NCBI GenBank assembly: GCA_002281575.1 | Contig: NCGN01000003.1 | Span: forward strand, 248,001-312,000 | Origin: Sphingobacteriia bacterium 28-36-52 | GTDB lineage: Bacteria > Bacteroidota > Bacteroidia > Chitinophagales > Chitinophagaceae | DNA: 64,000 nt | Direction of reading: 5' to 3' | Shown here: in pieces, positions 25,501 through 33,247 of the stretch | Position numbering within the stretch: position 1 is the stretch's first letter | Layout: each line of letters begins with the position of its first letter | Made by a program: the position numbers and the translations under genes | Notes under the pieces: model-generated | The model's input: only the letters and a program-made list of their open reading frames with translations | Told to the model about the DNA's origin: nothing | Database searches by the model: none

Positions 25501-25624
25501 CGGTTACTCCACCCAAAGGAGCCCCGTTGGCTGCGTCGGTAACTTTACCAGACACAGTTGTTTGTGCATGAGCCACCACAACACAGAAGAGGGCAAAAAG
25601 CCCCACTAGCAGTTTTTTTCTCAT
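22547..25624 (-). CDS. SusC/RagA-family TonB-linked outer-membrane transporter
   Basis: 1025 residues. Signal peptide [21 protein letters not shown], then a CarboxypepD_reg-like domain (about 22-105: [25 protein letters not shown]...[21 protein letters not shown]), a TonB plug (about 112-230, with [77 protein letters not shown]) and a large beta-barrel ending in [10 protein letters not shown]. The protein takes up an oligomer too large for porins, using TonB energy, together with SusD. No extra N-terminal signalling domain is present, so no sigma/anti-sigma control is expected. A stem-loop lies in the leader upstream of its start. Confidence 0.96.
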   Translation of the reverse strand: [1025 protein letters not shown]

Positions 25625-25643
25625 AATTAGTTTTTTAGTTCGC

Positions 25644-25663
25644 CATTGGTTAACAAACCAATG
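25644..25663 (-). promoter_or_regulatory. Stem-loop in the susC leader
   Basis: CATTGGTT (25644-25651) and AACCAATG (25656-25663) form a perfect 8-bp stem around a 4-base loop, 19 bp upstream of the susC start codon on the transcribed strand. There is no T-run after it, so it is not a terminator; it could affect translation or mRNA stability. Confidence 0.45.
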
Positions 25664-25929
25664 AAGCCCTAAATTAACACAAATTTCATTTGCAAAGAAA
25701 TTGTTAAAGGTTTTTTTACTTTTTGTTAAAAGATTGACTAGTTCATATTATGAAAATCTAACCCTTTACAATCAATAGCCTTTCAATTTCTAAAAAGTTA
25801 CGAGCAAAAGTTTTATGAATAGATTTTTTTTATATATTTTTATTTAATAACTCATATATTACTAATAATCAATTAAATTAAACATTCAACAGGATAGAAA
25901 ACGGATTGCATAAACAAAAATTAATTTTG

Positions 25930-26014
25930 CAGTTTGGGCTATTTTGGTAATTTAGTGGTAGAATTTAATGGGTTAGTAAGTAAAAGGGTCAACAGCATTG
26001 TTGGCCCTTTTGCG
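25930..26014 (+). ncRNA. Candidate small RNA or radA leader ending in a terminator-like hairpin
   Basis: The 430-bp gap between susC and radA (25625-26054) has no ORF of note. Within it, TAATTTTG (25922-25929) matches the Bacteroidota -7 element, and about 55 bp later comes a strong hairpin at 25982-26011 with no gene in between. A short transcript of about 75-80 nt would fit, or an attenuated radA leader. The rest of the gap (25664-25920) is very AT-rich and holds nothing else I can name beyond presumed susC promoter sequence. Confidence 0.3.
25982..26011 (+). terminator. Terminator-like hairpin upstream of radA
   Basis: AAAAGGGTCAACA (25982-25994) pairs with TGTTGGCCCTTTT (25999-26011) over 13 bp with one G-T pair and a GCAT loop, followed by TGCGTTTT. 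It is 43 bp upstream of radA and follows no plus-strand gene. Confidence 0.65.
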
Positions 26015-26054
26015 TTTTAAATACCTCCCTGAAAAGTCCCTTAATTTTTAGCTT

Positions 26055-27428
26055 ATGAGCAAGATTAAAACTGCTTTTTTTTGTAGTAACTGTGGATATG
26101 AAAGTACAAAGTGGATTGGAAAATGTCCTTCGTGCAATCAATGGAATACTTTTTCTGAAGAAATAATTCAAAGTGGAGATGCAAAAGAAAAAACAACTTG
26201 GGAAGACTATCCTGAAAAAAAGCGGACCAACAAAACAATAGCGCTGAGTGATATTGATTTTAAAGAAGAAAAACGAATTGTTACTAGTGATGCAGAATTA
26301 AATAGAGTATTGGGTGGAGGAATTGTTCCTGGTAGCCTAGTGTTGGTTGCCGGTGAACCAGGAATTGGTAAGAGTACTTTGTTTTTGCAAAACGGACTTT
26401 TAATAAAACAACTTAAAGTTTTATATATAAGTGGAGAGGAAAGTGAACAGCAAATTAAAATGCGTGCAGATAGGTTAAAAATTAGTAACGATAATTTTTA
26501 TTTACTTACCGAAACTGATACCAATATCATTTTCAAAGAAATTAAAAAACTAAAGCCTGAATTAGTAATTGTTGATTCTATTCAAACCATACAATCTAAT
26601 TTAATTGATTCTTCTGCAGGCACTGTTTCTCAAATTAGAGAATGCGCTGCCGCTTTTCAACGCTTTGCAAAAGAAACCAATACACCTGTGTTTTTAATTG
26701 GTCATATTACTAAAGATGGGGCTATTGCAGGACCAAAAATATTAGAGCATATGGTTGATACTGTATTGCAGTTTGAAGGTGATAGACATTATGCATATAG
26801 AATATTAAGAACGCTTAAAAATCGCTTTGGCTCTACATCTGAGCTAGGTATATATGAAATGAGTGGGGCCGGGATGAGAGTGGTTACCAATCCCTCCGAA
26901 ATATTAATTGCACAAAGAGAAGAGGTATTAAGTGGTAGTGCAATTGCTGCTGCACTAGAAGGAATGCGTCCATTATTAATTGAAGTGCAAGCATTGGTTA
27001 CGCCAAGTGTTTATGGAACACCTCAACGAACAGTTACTGGTTTTGATTTAAGAAGATTACAATTATTATTAGCTGTGTTAGAAAAAAGAGGGGGATTTCA
27101 ATTTGGTTTAAAAGATGTATTTGTAAATATTGCAGGTGGTATAAAAATTGAAGACCCATCTACAGATCTTGCAGTAATATGTGCATTATTATCTTCTTAT
27201 GAAGACACTCCACTTCCAAAAAATATTTGCTTCGCAGGTGAAGTAGGATTGAATGGAGAAATTAGAGCGGTTAATAGAATTGAACAAAGAATTGCTGAAG
27301 CACAAAAATTAGGATTCGAAAAAATTATAGTTTCTAAATTCAATAAAAAAAGTTTTGACCCTAAAGCATTTTCTATTCAAGTGATTGCATTGAGTAGAGT
27401 AGATGAAGTGTATCAACAACTTTTTTAA
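26055..27428 (+). CDS. radA: DNA repair protein RadA (Sms)
   Basis: 457 residues. N-terminal zinc finger CSNCGYESTKWIGKCPSC (about 10-27), RecA-like ATPase with Walker A GEPGIGKST (about 100-108), the RadA-specific KNRFG in LKNRFGSTSELGIYEM, and a Lon-protease-like C-terminal domain (FVNIAGGIKIEDPSTDLAVICALLSS...GEVGLNGEIRAVNRIEQRIAEAQKLGF). RadA drives branch migration in recombination and, in naturally competent bacteria, integration of incoming DNA. Start follows the hairpin described at 25982; comF is 78 bp downstream. Confidence 0.97.
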   Translation: MSKIKTAFFCSNCGYESTKWIGKCPSCNQWNTFSEEIIQSGDAKEKTTWEDYPEKKRTNKTIALSDIDFKEEKRIVTSDAELNRVLGGGIVPGSLVLVAGEPGIGKSTLFLQNGLLIKQLKVLYISGEESEQQIKMRADRLKISNDNFYLLTETDTNIIFKEIKKLKPELVIVDSIQTIQSNLIDSSAGTVSQIRECAAAFQRFAKETNTPVFLIGHITKDGAIAGPKILEHMVDTVLQFEGDRHYAYRILRTLKNRFGSTSELGIYEMSGAGMRVVTNPSEILIAQREEVLSGSAIAAALEGMRPLLIEVQALVTPSVYGTPQRTVTGFDLRRLQLLLAVLEKRGGFQFGLKDVFVNIAGGIKIEDPSTDLAVICALLSSYEDTPLPKNICFAGEVGLNGEIRAVNRIEQRIAEAQKLGFEKIIVSKFNKKSFDPKAFSIQVIALSRVDEVYQQLF

Positions 27429-27506
27429 ATTACAACCCGTTAAAAAACATTTTCTCTTTCGGCTTTCACTTTTATTTTGTTTGATTGATATGTCTACTTT
27501 AACAGA

Positions 27507-28208
27507 ATGGCAATTCCAATTAATACTTATATCAATGCTTTTCAACAATTGTTCTTTCCACATATTTGTTGTGGTTGTGGAGCTGACTATATTCACAGCA
27601 ATGCATTCCTTTGTGCAGCATGCAATCATGCACTACCAACTACCCATTTTTTTGACCTTTCAAACAACCCAGTTGAACAGGTTTTTGCAGGCAGAATTCC
27701 GCTGATTGCAGGAGGATCGAGCTTCTATTTTTACAAATCCGGGCTGGTTCAACACCTAATTGCCCAATTAAAATACAAGAACAACCTTTCTGCTGGGCGC
27801 TTTTTAGGTCGGTTCATGGGAAGAGAATTGCGGCAATCCGAACGTTTTAACCATATTGATCTATTAATTCCTCTCCCTTTACACCCTAAAAAGGAATTTC
27901 AAAGGGGCTATAACCAGGCCAGCATTATTTGTGAAGGGATTACAGAGGTCTGGCCAAAAAAACGCTGCACTCAAGCCGTTAGCAGGGTTATATATACCAG
28001 TAGTCAAACCCAGGGCAATCGATTGAACCGATGGAAAAACATGGAAGAGGCTTTTTGGGCATCGGAACCAAATATGATAAGAAATAAAAATATCTTACTA
28101 ATTGATGATGTAATTACTACTGGGGCCAGTTTAGAAGCTTGTGCAAGAGCTATTCTGCAAGTTGAAGGCACTACTGTAAGTGTGGCCACTGCTGCATACA
28201 CCGTTTAA
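27507..28208 (+). CDS. comF: ComF-family phosphoribosyltransferase-like protein
   Basis: 233 residues. A double zinc ribbon at the N-terminus (CCGCGADYIHSNAFLCAACNHALP, Cys near residues 20-42) precedes the phosphoribosyltransferase fold with LIPLPLHPKKEFQRGYNQA and the PRPP loop NILLIDDVITTGASLEACARAI. In Bacillus and Haemophilus ComF/GntX proteins are needed for DNA uptake; the enzymatic substrate is unknown. It follows radA in the same orientation, and comEC is at 6.5 kb, together hinting at natural transformation. Confidence 0.92.
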   Translation: MAIPINTYINAFQQLFFPHICCGCGADYIHSNAFLCAACNHALPTTHFFDLSNNPVEQVFAGRIPLIAGGSSFYFYKSGLVQHLIAQLKYKNNLSAGRFLGRFMGRELRQSERFNHIDLLIPLPLHPKKEFQRGYNQASIICEGITEVWPKKRCTQAVSRVIYTSSQTQGNRLNRWKNMEEAFWASEPNMIRNKNILLIDDVITTGASLEACARAILQVEGTTVSVATAAYTV

Positions 28209-28257
28209 CATTTAGCTAAACAAATTCCACTTACATTCGTTGTATAAATAAAAAGTC

Positions 28258-28791
28258 ATGAAATATATCCTTTCCATTGCTGCTTTCATTATGCTTAGTG
28301 CATTTAGTTTCCCAGGTGTAAATAGTATTCATAGTTTTAAAGTAAAATCTATTGAAGGCAAAACAATTGATTTTGCTTCCTTTAAGGGCAAGAAAATTTT
28401 AGTGGTGAATACTGCATCTAAATGTGGTTATACCCCTCAATATGAAGCTTTACAAAAAGTGTACGATCAGTATAAAGACAAATTGGTAATCGTAGGATTC
28501 CCTGCAAATAACTTTGGTGGTCAAGAGCCAGGTAGCGACACTGAAATTCAAGATTTTTGTAAGGCACGTTTTGGGGTTAGTTTTCCTTTAGCTAGTAAAG
28601 TGAGTGTAAAGGGTAGTGATATGGCCCCTATTTACAAATGGCTTACTTCCAAAGCAGAAAATGGTGTATTAGACGCTGAAATTGGATGGAACTTCGGTAA
28701 GTTTTTATTAGATGAAAATGGAAAATTGTTACAATACTTCCCAAGTAAAGTAAAGCCTGATAGCGATGAAATATTAAAATTTGTAAAGTAG
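28258..28791 (+). CDS. Exported Cys-type glutathione peroxidase / thiol peroxidase
   Basis: 177 residues with an N-terminal signal peptide (MKYILSIAAFIMLSAFSFPG), so it acts in the periplasm or on the envelope, unlike the cytoplasmic BsaA/BtuE type. The active-site tetrad is visible: Cys56 in NTASKCGYTPQY, Gln89 in PANNFGGQEPG, Trp144 in WNFGKFL and the associated Asn145. Cys101 in DFCKARFGVSFP is a candidate second thiol. It reduces hydroperoxides, probably with thioredoxin-like donors. It is closed by a terminator 19 bp downstream. Confidence 0.93.
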   Translation: MKYILSIAAFIMLSAFSFPGVNSIHSFKVKSIEGKTIDFASFKGKKILVVNTASKCGYTPQYEALQKVYDQYKDKLVIVGFPANNFGGQEPGSDTEIQDFCKARFGVSFPLASKVSVKGSDMAPIYKWLTSKAENGVLDAEIGWNFGKFLLDENGKLLQYFPSKVKPDSDEILKFVK

Positions 28792-28810
28792 TTTATTCAA
28801 CTATTTTTGT

Positions 28811-28840
28811 AAAAAGAGAATGTTAGCACATTCTCTTTTT
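28811..28840 (+). terminator. Intrinsic terminator after glutathione peroxidase
   Basis: A perfect 13-bp stem (AAAAAGAGAATGT, 28811-28823, with ACATTCTCTTTTT, 28828-28840) and a TAGC loop, ending in a T run, 27 bp before holB. Confidence 0.9.
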
Positions 28841-28867
28841 TATTTGTGTACTACTTTATTTTAATCA

Positions 28868-30067
28868 ATGCTTTTTTCAGATGTAATAGGTCATGATGCC
28901 ATCAAACAACATTTAGTTGAAATGGTAGAGCACAATAGGCTTAGCCATGCCCTATTGTTTCTTGCTAAGGAAGGTGCTGGTGGACTTCCGTTGGCAATGG
29001 CTTTTGCGCAATATATTGTAAGTCTTCCTGCGGAAGCCCCTGTGGTGGAAGATCTGTTTGGTGGAATGACCGCTCTGGCACCTGCCCCAGCTTTTATAGA
29101 CCCAAATCAAATTGCCAATGAACCTGCTTATTTACGAGCAGACAAACTGGTGCACCCCGATTTACATTTTACTTATCCAGTGATTCCTCGAAAATCGGGC
29201 GATAAACCTATTAGTTCAGACTATATTGAAGAATGGAGAAGTTTTGTACAAACAATGCCTTACGGAAATGTGTACGATTGGTTACAAAGTATTGGTGCAG
29301 AAAATAAACAAGGAAATATTACTGCCGAAGAGTGCAATCAAATTATTAGAGAGCTTAGCTTAAAGAGTTTTGAAAGTAAATACAAAGTATTGTTGGTGTG
29401 GATGCCTGAATACTTGGGCAAGGAAGGAAATAAATTATTGAAACTAATTGAAGAACCTCCACCCAATACCATTTTTTTATTAGTAGCCGAGAACGAAGAA
29501 CAAATGCTGGCCACTATTTTAAGCAGATGCCAGTTGGTTCGAATTCCTGCTCTTGATGACAAAGACATTGAACAAGCTTTAATTGAGCGAGCTAAGGCCA
29601 ACGAAGAAACTGCCCGGCAGATTACCGGTATATGTGAAGGCAACTATAGAGAAGCTTTACAATTATTACAGCATGGCGATGAAGACTGGCAGTCATTGCT
29701 TAGAGAGTGGTTAAATGCAATGCTTAAAACTGGTCCTGCTGCTCAGCTTAAATTTATAGACGAAATCAGTAGACTGGGGAGAGAGAAACAAAAACAGTTT
29801 TTACGCTATTTTAATCATTTATTAGAACAGAGTATTCGTATTAGGGTAATTGGAGAAGACTTGGTTAAACTAGGTGAACCTGAAAAAGACTTTGCCAAAA
29901 GACTCAATAAAATTGCTTCTGTTAGTCAACAAGAATGCATTATAGAAGAGTTAGACAAAGCCGCTTATTATATTGAACGCAATGCTCACGCTAAAATGCT
30001 GTTTCAGGCACTCACCATTAAACTATACCATATCATTCAGAACAAAACCCTAATTTTGAGTAAATAG
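28868..30067 (+). CDS. holB: DNA polymerase III delta' subunit (clamp loader)
   Basis: 399 residues of AAA+ clamp-loader type: FSDVIGHDAIKQHLVEMVEHNRLSHALLFLAKEGAGGLPLAMAFAQYI at the N-terminus, where the P-loop is degenerate (GAGGLPLA, no GKT/S) as expected for delta'; VLLVWMPEYLGKEGNKLLKLIEEPPPNTIFLLVAENEEQMLATILSRCQLVRIP holds sensor 1 and the SRC motif. The insert around HPDLHFTYPVIPRKSG is typical of Bacteroidota delta'. It loads the sliding clamp together with tau/gamma and delta. ricT follows 35 bp later, the same order as holB-yaaT in Bacillus. Confidence 0.93.
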   Translation: MLFSDVIGHDAIKQHLVEMVEHNRLSHALLFLAKEGAGGLPLAMAFAQYIVSLPAEAPVVEDLFGGMTALAPAPAFIDPNQIANEPAYLRADKLVHPDLHFTYPVIPRKSGDKPISSDYIEEWRSFVQTMPYGNVYDWLQSIGAENKQGNITAEECNQIIRELSLKSFESKYKVLLVWMPEYLGKEGNKLLKLIEEPPPNTIFLLVAENEEQMLATILSRCQLVRIPALDDKDIEQALIERAKANEETARQITGICEGNYREALQLLQHGDEDWQSLLREWLNAMLKTGPAAQLKFIDEISRLGREKQKQFLRYFNHLLEQSIRIRVIGEDLVKLGEPEKDFAKRLNKIASVSQQECIIEELDKAAYYIERNAHAKMLFQALTIKLYHIIQNKTLILSK

Positions 30068-30102
30068 GTACTTATTAAAGAACTTCTTATTATTATATAT
30101 AT

Positions 30103-31407
30103 ATGGGATGTGGATCTTGTGGAACGGGGAAGCCAAATGGTTGTAAAAGTAACGGAGGCTGCAGCACGGGTGGATGTAATCGTTTAAACGTGCACGATTG
30201 GTTAATGAATTTGCCTTTTAGCGATCCTGAAAGTAACTGTAGAATTGTTGAAGTAAGCTTTAAACAAGGAAGCAGAAAAGAATTTTTTAGAAATACAACC
30301 TTACAATATTTAGAGAAAGGAGAATACGTAACCGTTGAAGGGGTTAGTGGTTTTGATGTAGGTGAAGTTAGTCTTACAGGCGAATTGGTTCGAATGCAGC
30401 TGAAGAAAAAACAGGTAGATGAGTTTAGCCCAGAAATCAAAAAGATTCTACGTAAGAGTACAGACAGAGATATTGAAAGCTTTGAAATAAGTAAAAGCAG
30501 AGAAAAAGAAATATTGGCCAGAAGCCGCACTATTGCTCGTAGTTTGAATTTGCAAATGAAATTGAGTGAAGTAGAAATTCAGGCGGATGGTAAAAAAGGT
30601 ACTTTCTTTTATACCGCAGATGATAGAGTTGACTTTCGTGAAATGATTAAAATATTTGCTGGCGACTTTAAGATTAAAGTAGAAATGAGGCAAATAGGCA
30701 TTCGTCAGGAAGCTGCCAAATTAGGTGGAATTGGTTCTTGCGGTAGAGAATTATGCTGTAGTACTTGGCTAAACGACTTCAAAAGTGTTAATACCACTGC
30801 CGCACGTTACCAAAATCTTTCAATCAATCAAACTAAATTGAGTGGTCAGTGTGGAAGATTGAAATGCTGCTTAAATTACGAGTTAGATACTTATTTAGAT
30901 GCATTACAACAATTCCCTGATTACGCAGATACACTAGACACTGCAATGGGTACTGCTCATTTAATTAAGAAAGATATTTTCAAAAATTTAATGTGGTATA
31001 TTCTTCCAAATAATACCAAGCATTATCCATTAACCATAGATAGAGTTAAAGAGATTAAACGATTGAATAAACAAGGGCAACGTGTAGATGAATTACAAGC
31101 TGTTGAAATTGTAAACAGCAAACAAAAGGAAGCTGAACCCGCATTTGTTGAACTGGTTGGCCAAATTAGTTTGAAATCGTTGGAGAAAAACGATAGAAGA
31201 AGAAGGGATCAACAAAGAAGTAATCAAGGCGGACCTCAACAAAATAGACCACAGGGGAACGGTCCTCAGCGTGGTCCTAATCAAGGCCCACGTAGACCGC
31301 AGCAAAATAATCCGCAACAATCACGTGGACCAAGAGGCCCTCAACAAAATAGACCACCTAGACCGGCTCAAGGCAATAATCCACCAGCTGGGCCTAAACC
31401 CGAATAA
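30103..31407 (+). CDS. ricT: PSP1-domain protein, RicT/YaaT family, with Cys-rich head and disordered tail
   Basis: 434 residues. Residues 1-27 hold five Cys (C3, C6, C14, C20, C25). The PSP1 core follows (VRMQLKKKQVDEFSPEIKKILRKSTDRDIESFEI..., VDFREMIKIFAGDFKIKVEMRQIGIRQEAAKLGGIG) with two further Cys clusters, CGRELCCSTW and CGRLKCCLNYE. In B. subtilis RicT is part of the iron-sulfur-containing Ric complex that steers RNase Y. The last 65 residues (from about 370) are a Pro/Gln/Asn/Arg/Gly-rich low-complexity tail with repeated GPQQNRP-type units, probably disordered and possibly RNA-binding. Gene order after holB supports the family call. Confidence 0.88.
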   Translation: MGCGSCGTGKPNGCKSNGGCSTGGCNRLNVHDWLMNLPFSDPESNCRIVEVSFKQGSRKEFFRNTTLQYLEKGEYVTVEGVSGFDVGEVSLTGELVRMQLKKKQVDEFSPEIKKILRKSTDRDIESFEISKSREKEILARSRTIARSLNLQMKLSEVEIQADGKKGTFFYTADDRVDFREMIKIFAGDFKIKVEMRQIGIRQEAAKLGGIGSCGRELCCSTWLNDFKSVNTTAARYQNLSINQTKLSGQCGRLKCCLNYELDTYLDALQQFPDYADTLDTAMGTAHLIKKDIFKNLMWYILPNNTKHYPLTIDRVKEIKRLNKQGQRVDELQAVEIVNSKQKEAEPAFVELVGQISLKSLEKNDRRRRDQQRSNQGGPQQNRPQGNGPQRGPNQGPRRPQQNNPQQSRGPRGPQQNRPPRPAQGNNPPAGPKPE

Positions 31408-31414
31408 ACCAATT

Positions 31415-33142
31415 TTACTTAAGTTGATCCATTTCGGTCTTTACAAATTCCATTAAAGTTTTAATATAAGCTGGTGTTAGATTAAATTCTAACCCAGCTG
31501 CTTTATATAATTCAGGTAAAGTTTTAGTACCGCCCAAACTCAAAGCATTCATATAATTTTCTAAAGCCCTATTCGGGTTTTGTTTGTACTGCATCCACAA
31601 CCCAATTGCCCCCAATTGGGCAATGCCGTACTCAATATAATAGAACGGCACTTCAAATAAATGCAATTGTCTTTGCCATCCTATTTTTCTAAATTCGTCC
31701 AAGCCTGTATAATCAATGCTACTGGTAGAAAAATCATTTAAAATACGCATCCACTCATTCGTTCTTTCTTCTACTGTATGCTGCGGGTGTTCATATACCC
31801 AATGTTGAAATTGATCAATAATAGCTATCCATGGAAAAATAGTGATGGTTCTTTCTAATTGGTGCTCTTTGGCTCTTTTTAAATCGGCTTCATTGTCAAA
31901 AAATGCCTGCCAATGATCCATGCTAAATAATTCCATCGCCATGCTAGCTACTTCAGCAATTTCCATTGGGTACTCTTTAAAGGCGGACAATTTTAAGGGA
32001 TGTGCCAAAAACGAATGAACTGCATGACCACCTTCATGCACCATGGTAGTAACGTCGCTCATTTGCCCTGCTGCATTCATAAAAATAAACGGTGCACCAC
32101 TTTCTGCTAATGGGCAATTGTATCCCCCTGGGGCTTTGCCTTTTCTACTTTCTAAATCAAAATGATTCATCTCTTTCATTTTGCGCAAGCAGTCTGCAAA
32201 AAAAGGATTGAGTTGGTCAAAACATTTTACGGTTTTCTCATACAATTCTTCACCCGTGGTAAATGGCTTTAAAGGCGCAGTGCCGGCGGGTTCTGCTTCA
32301 GTGTCCCAAGGTTTTAGCAATTCTAACTGTAACTTTTCCTTTTTCCGATTATATATTTCATTCACCAATGGGAGTACATGTTGCTTAACTGCATCATGAA
32401 ACTGAAAACAGTCTTCCTTGGTATAATCAAATCGGCCCAGCTCTTTAAATTTATAATCACGATAATTTTCAAATCCTGCGTTAATAGCTATTTGGTGACG
32501 CTTTGCAATTAATGAACTGTACAATTCGTGCATGGGTTGCTCGTCTTGCTTTCTTCTTTCCTGAATTTTATAATAAACGGCCTCTCTAACTTTTCGGTCA
32601 CTGCTTTCCAAAAACTTAGCCGCTTGTTGCAAAGTATACTCCTTACCTTCTACTTCAATAGTCATTTTACCAGCAATGGCTCCGTATTGTTGTTGCAAAA
32701 CACTTAATTCCGCTAAAATGGGAATATTTTCTTCCCTAAATAATTCAATGCTCTTTTTAACCGAACGCAAGTAAGTATGATATGCTGCCTGATCTAACTC
32801 TGCAGTGAAAGGACAGTTCACTAGTTTTTTATTGAGCGCATCGGCATAATGTTGCAATTTGGGTTGAATTTCCATGCAGAAAAAAGTAAATGCCTCTTCT
32901 AAACTTTTATCGGTAGTGTCACAAGTCATTTTAATTTGTCTCCAGCAGGCATCTTCGCTTACAACTGCTTCTAATTCACTTAAATTGGCCAACCAATCCT
33001 CTAATTCGGCCTTACTAGTTATAGCTCTTTCACTTAGCTCTTTAAAAAAAGGCTCCAAGCCGTTCCAATCTGTTACAGTATAATCTGGGGATAATAATGT
33101 TCGTGGAATCTTCCGTATAGCGGCTTTTGGATGCATATTCAA
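31415..33142 (-). CDS. M3-family oligoendopeptidase
   Basis: 575 residues, PepF/M3 type. The zinc site is H369-E-G-G-H373 in TMVHEGGHAVHSFL, with the downstream Glu in EYPMEIAEVASMAMELFSMDHW. The helical N-terminal lid (residues 30-190) and a C-terminal catalytic bowl with DYTGLDEFRKIGWQRQLHLFEVPFYYIEYGIAQLGAIGLW match the family. No signal peptide, so it degrades short peptides in the cytoplasm. It converges with ricT (7 bp between stops) and is divergent from mutL. Confidence 0.95.
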   Translation of the reverse strand: MNMHPKAAIRKIPRTLLSPDYTVTDWNGLEPFFKELSERAITSKAELEDWLANLSELEAVVSEDACWRQIKMTCDTTDKSLEEAFTFFCMEIQPKLQHYADALNKKLVNCPFTAELDQAAYHTYLRSVKKSIELFREENIPILAELSVLQQQYGAIAGKMTIEVEGKEYTLQQAAKFLESSDRKVREAVYYKIQERRKQDEQPMHELYSSLIAKRHQIAINAGFENYRDYKFKELGRFDYTKEDCFQFHDAVKQHVLPLVNEIYNRKKEKLQLELLKPWDTEAEPAGTAPLKPFTTGEELYEKTVKCFDQLNPFFADCLRKMKEMNHFDLESRKGKAPGGYNCPLAESGAPFIFMNAAGQMSDVTTMVHEGGHAVHSFLAHPLKLSAFKEYPMEIAEVASMAMELFSMDHWQAFFDNEADLKRAKEHQLERTITIFPWIAIIDQFQHWVYEHPQHTVEERTNEWMRILNDFSTSSIDYTGLDEFRKIGWQRQLHLFEVPFYYIEYGIAQLGAIGLWMQYKQNPNRALENYMNALSLGGTKTLPELYKAAGLEFNLTPAYIKTLMEFVKTEMDQLK

Positions 33143-33247
33143 TTAATTTGAGTGCAAATTTACTTAACTCTTCCTTGCAGATGGAGTAGGAATCTTATTT
33201 TTACAAACTTTTATTTATTTGTACAATATAGTAGAACGACTTTTATA

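Noticed and set aside
21139..25624. A polysaccharide utilisation locus.
   Set aside because: Only susC and susD are present; no carbohydrate-active enzyme, sulfatase or regulator is next to them, so a carbohydrate substrate cannot be claimed.
25933..26008. A tRNA-like stretch with an AGTGGTA D-loop-like sequence and partly pairing GGGCTAT/TTGGCCC ends.
   Set aside because: No plausible T-arm with GGTTCRA, no five-pair anticodon stem, and the 3' end is better explained as a terminator hairpin.
28258..28791. A possible selenocysteine glutathione peroxidase.
   Set aside because: The active-site codon is TGT (Cys56) and there is no in-frame TGA.
31200..31400. Short repeated units that looked like a tandem DNA repeat or CRISPR-like array.
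   Set aside because: They are irregular Pro/Gln/Arg codons within the ricT reading frame, without constant repeat length or spacers.
33152..33247. An upstream extension of the mutL frame.
   Set aside because: The 32 extra codons show no MutL similarity and lie in the divergent promoter region; the GTG at 33248 gives the normal N-terminus.
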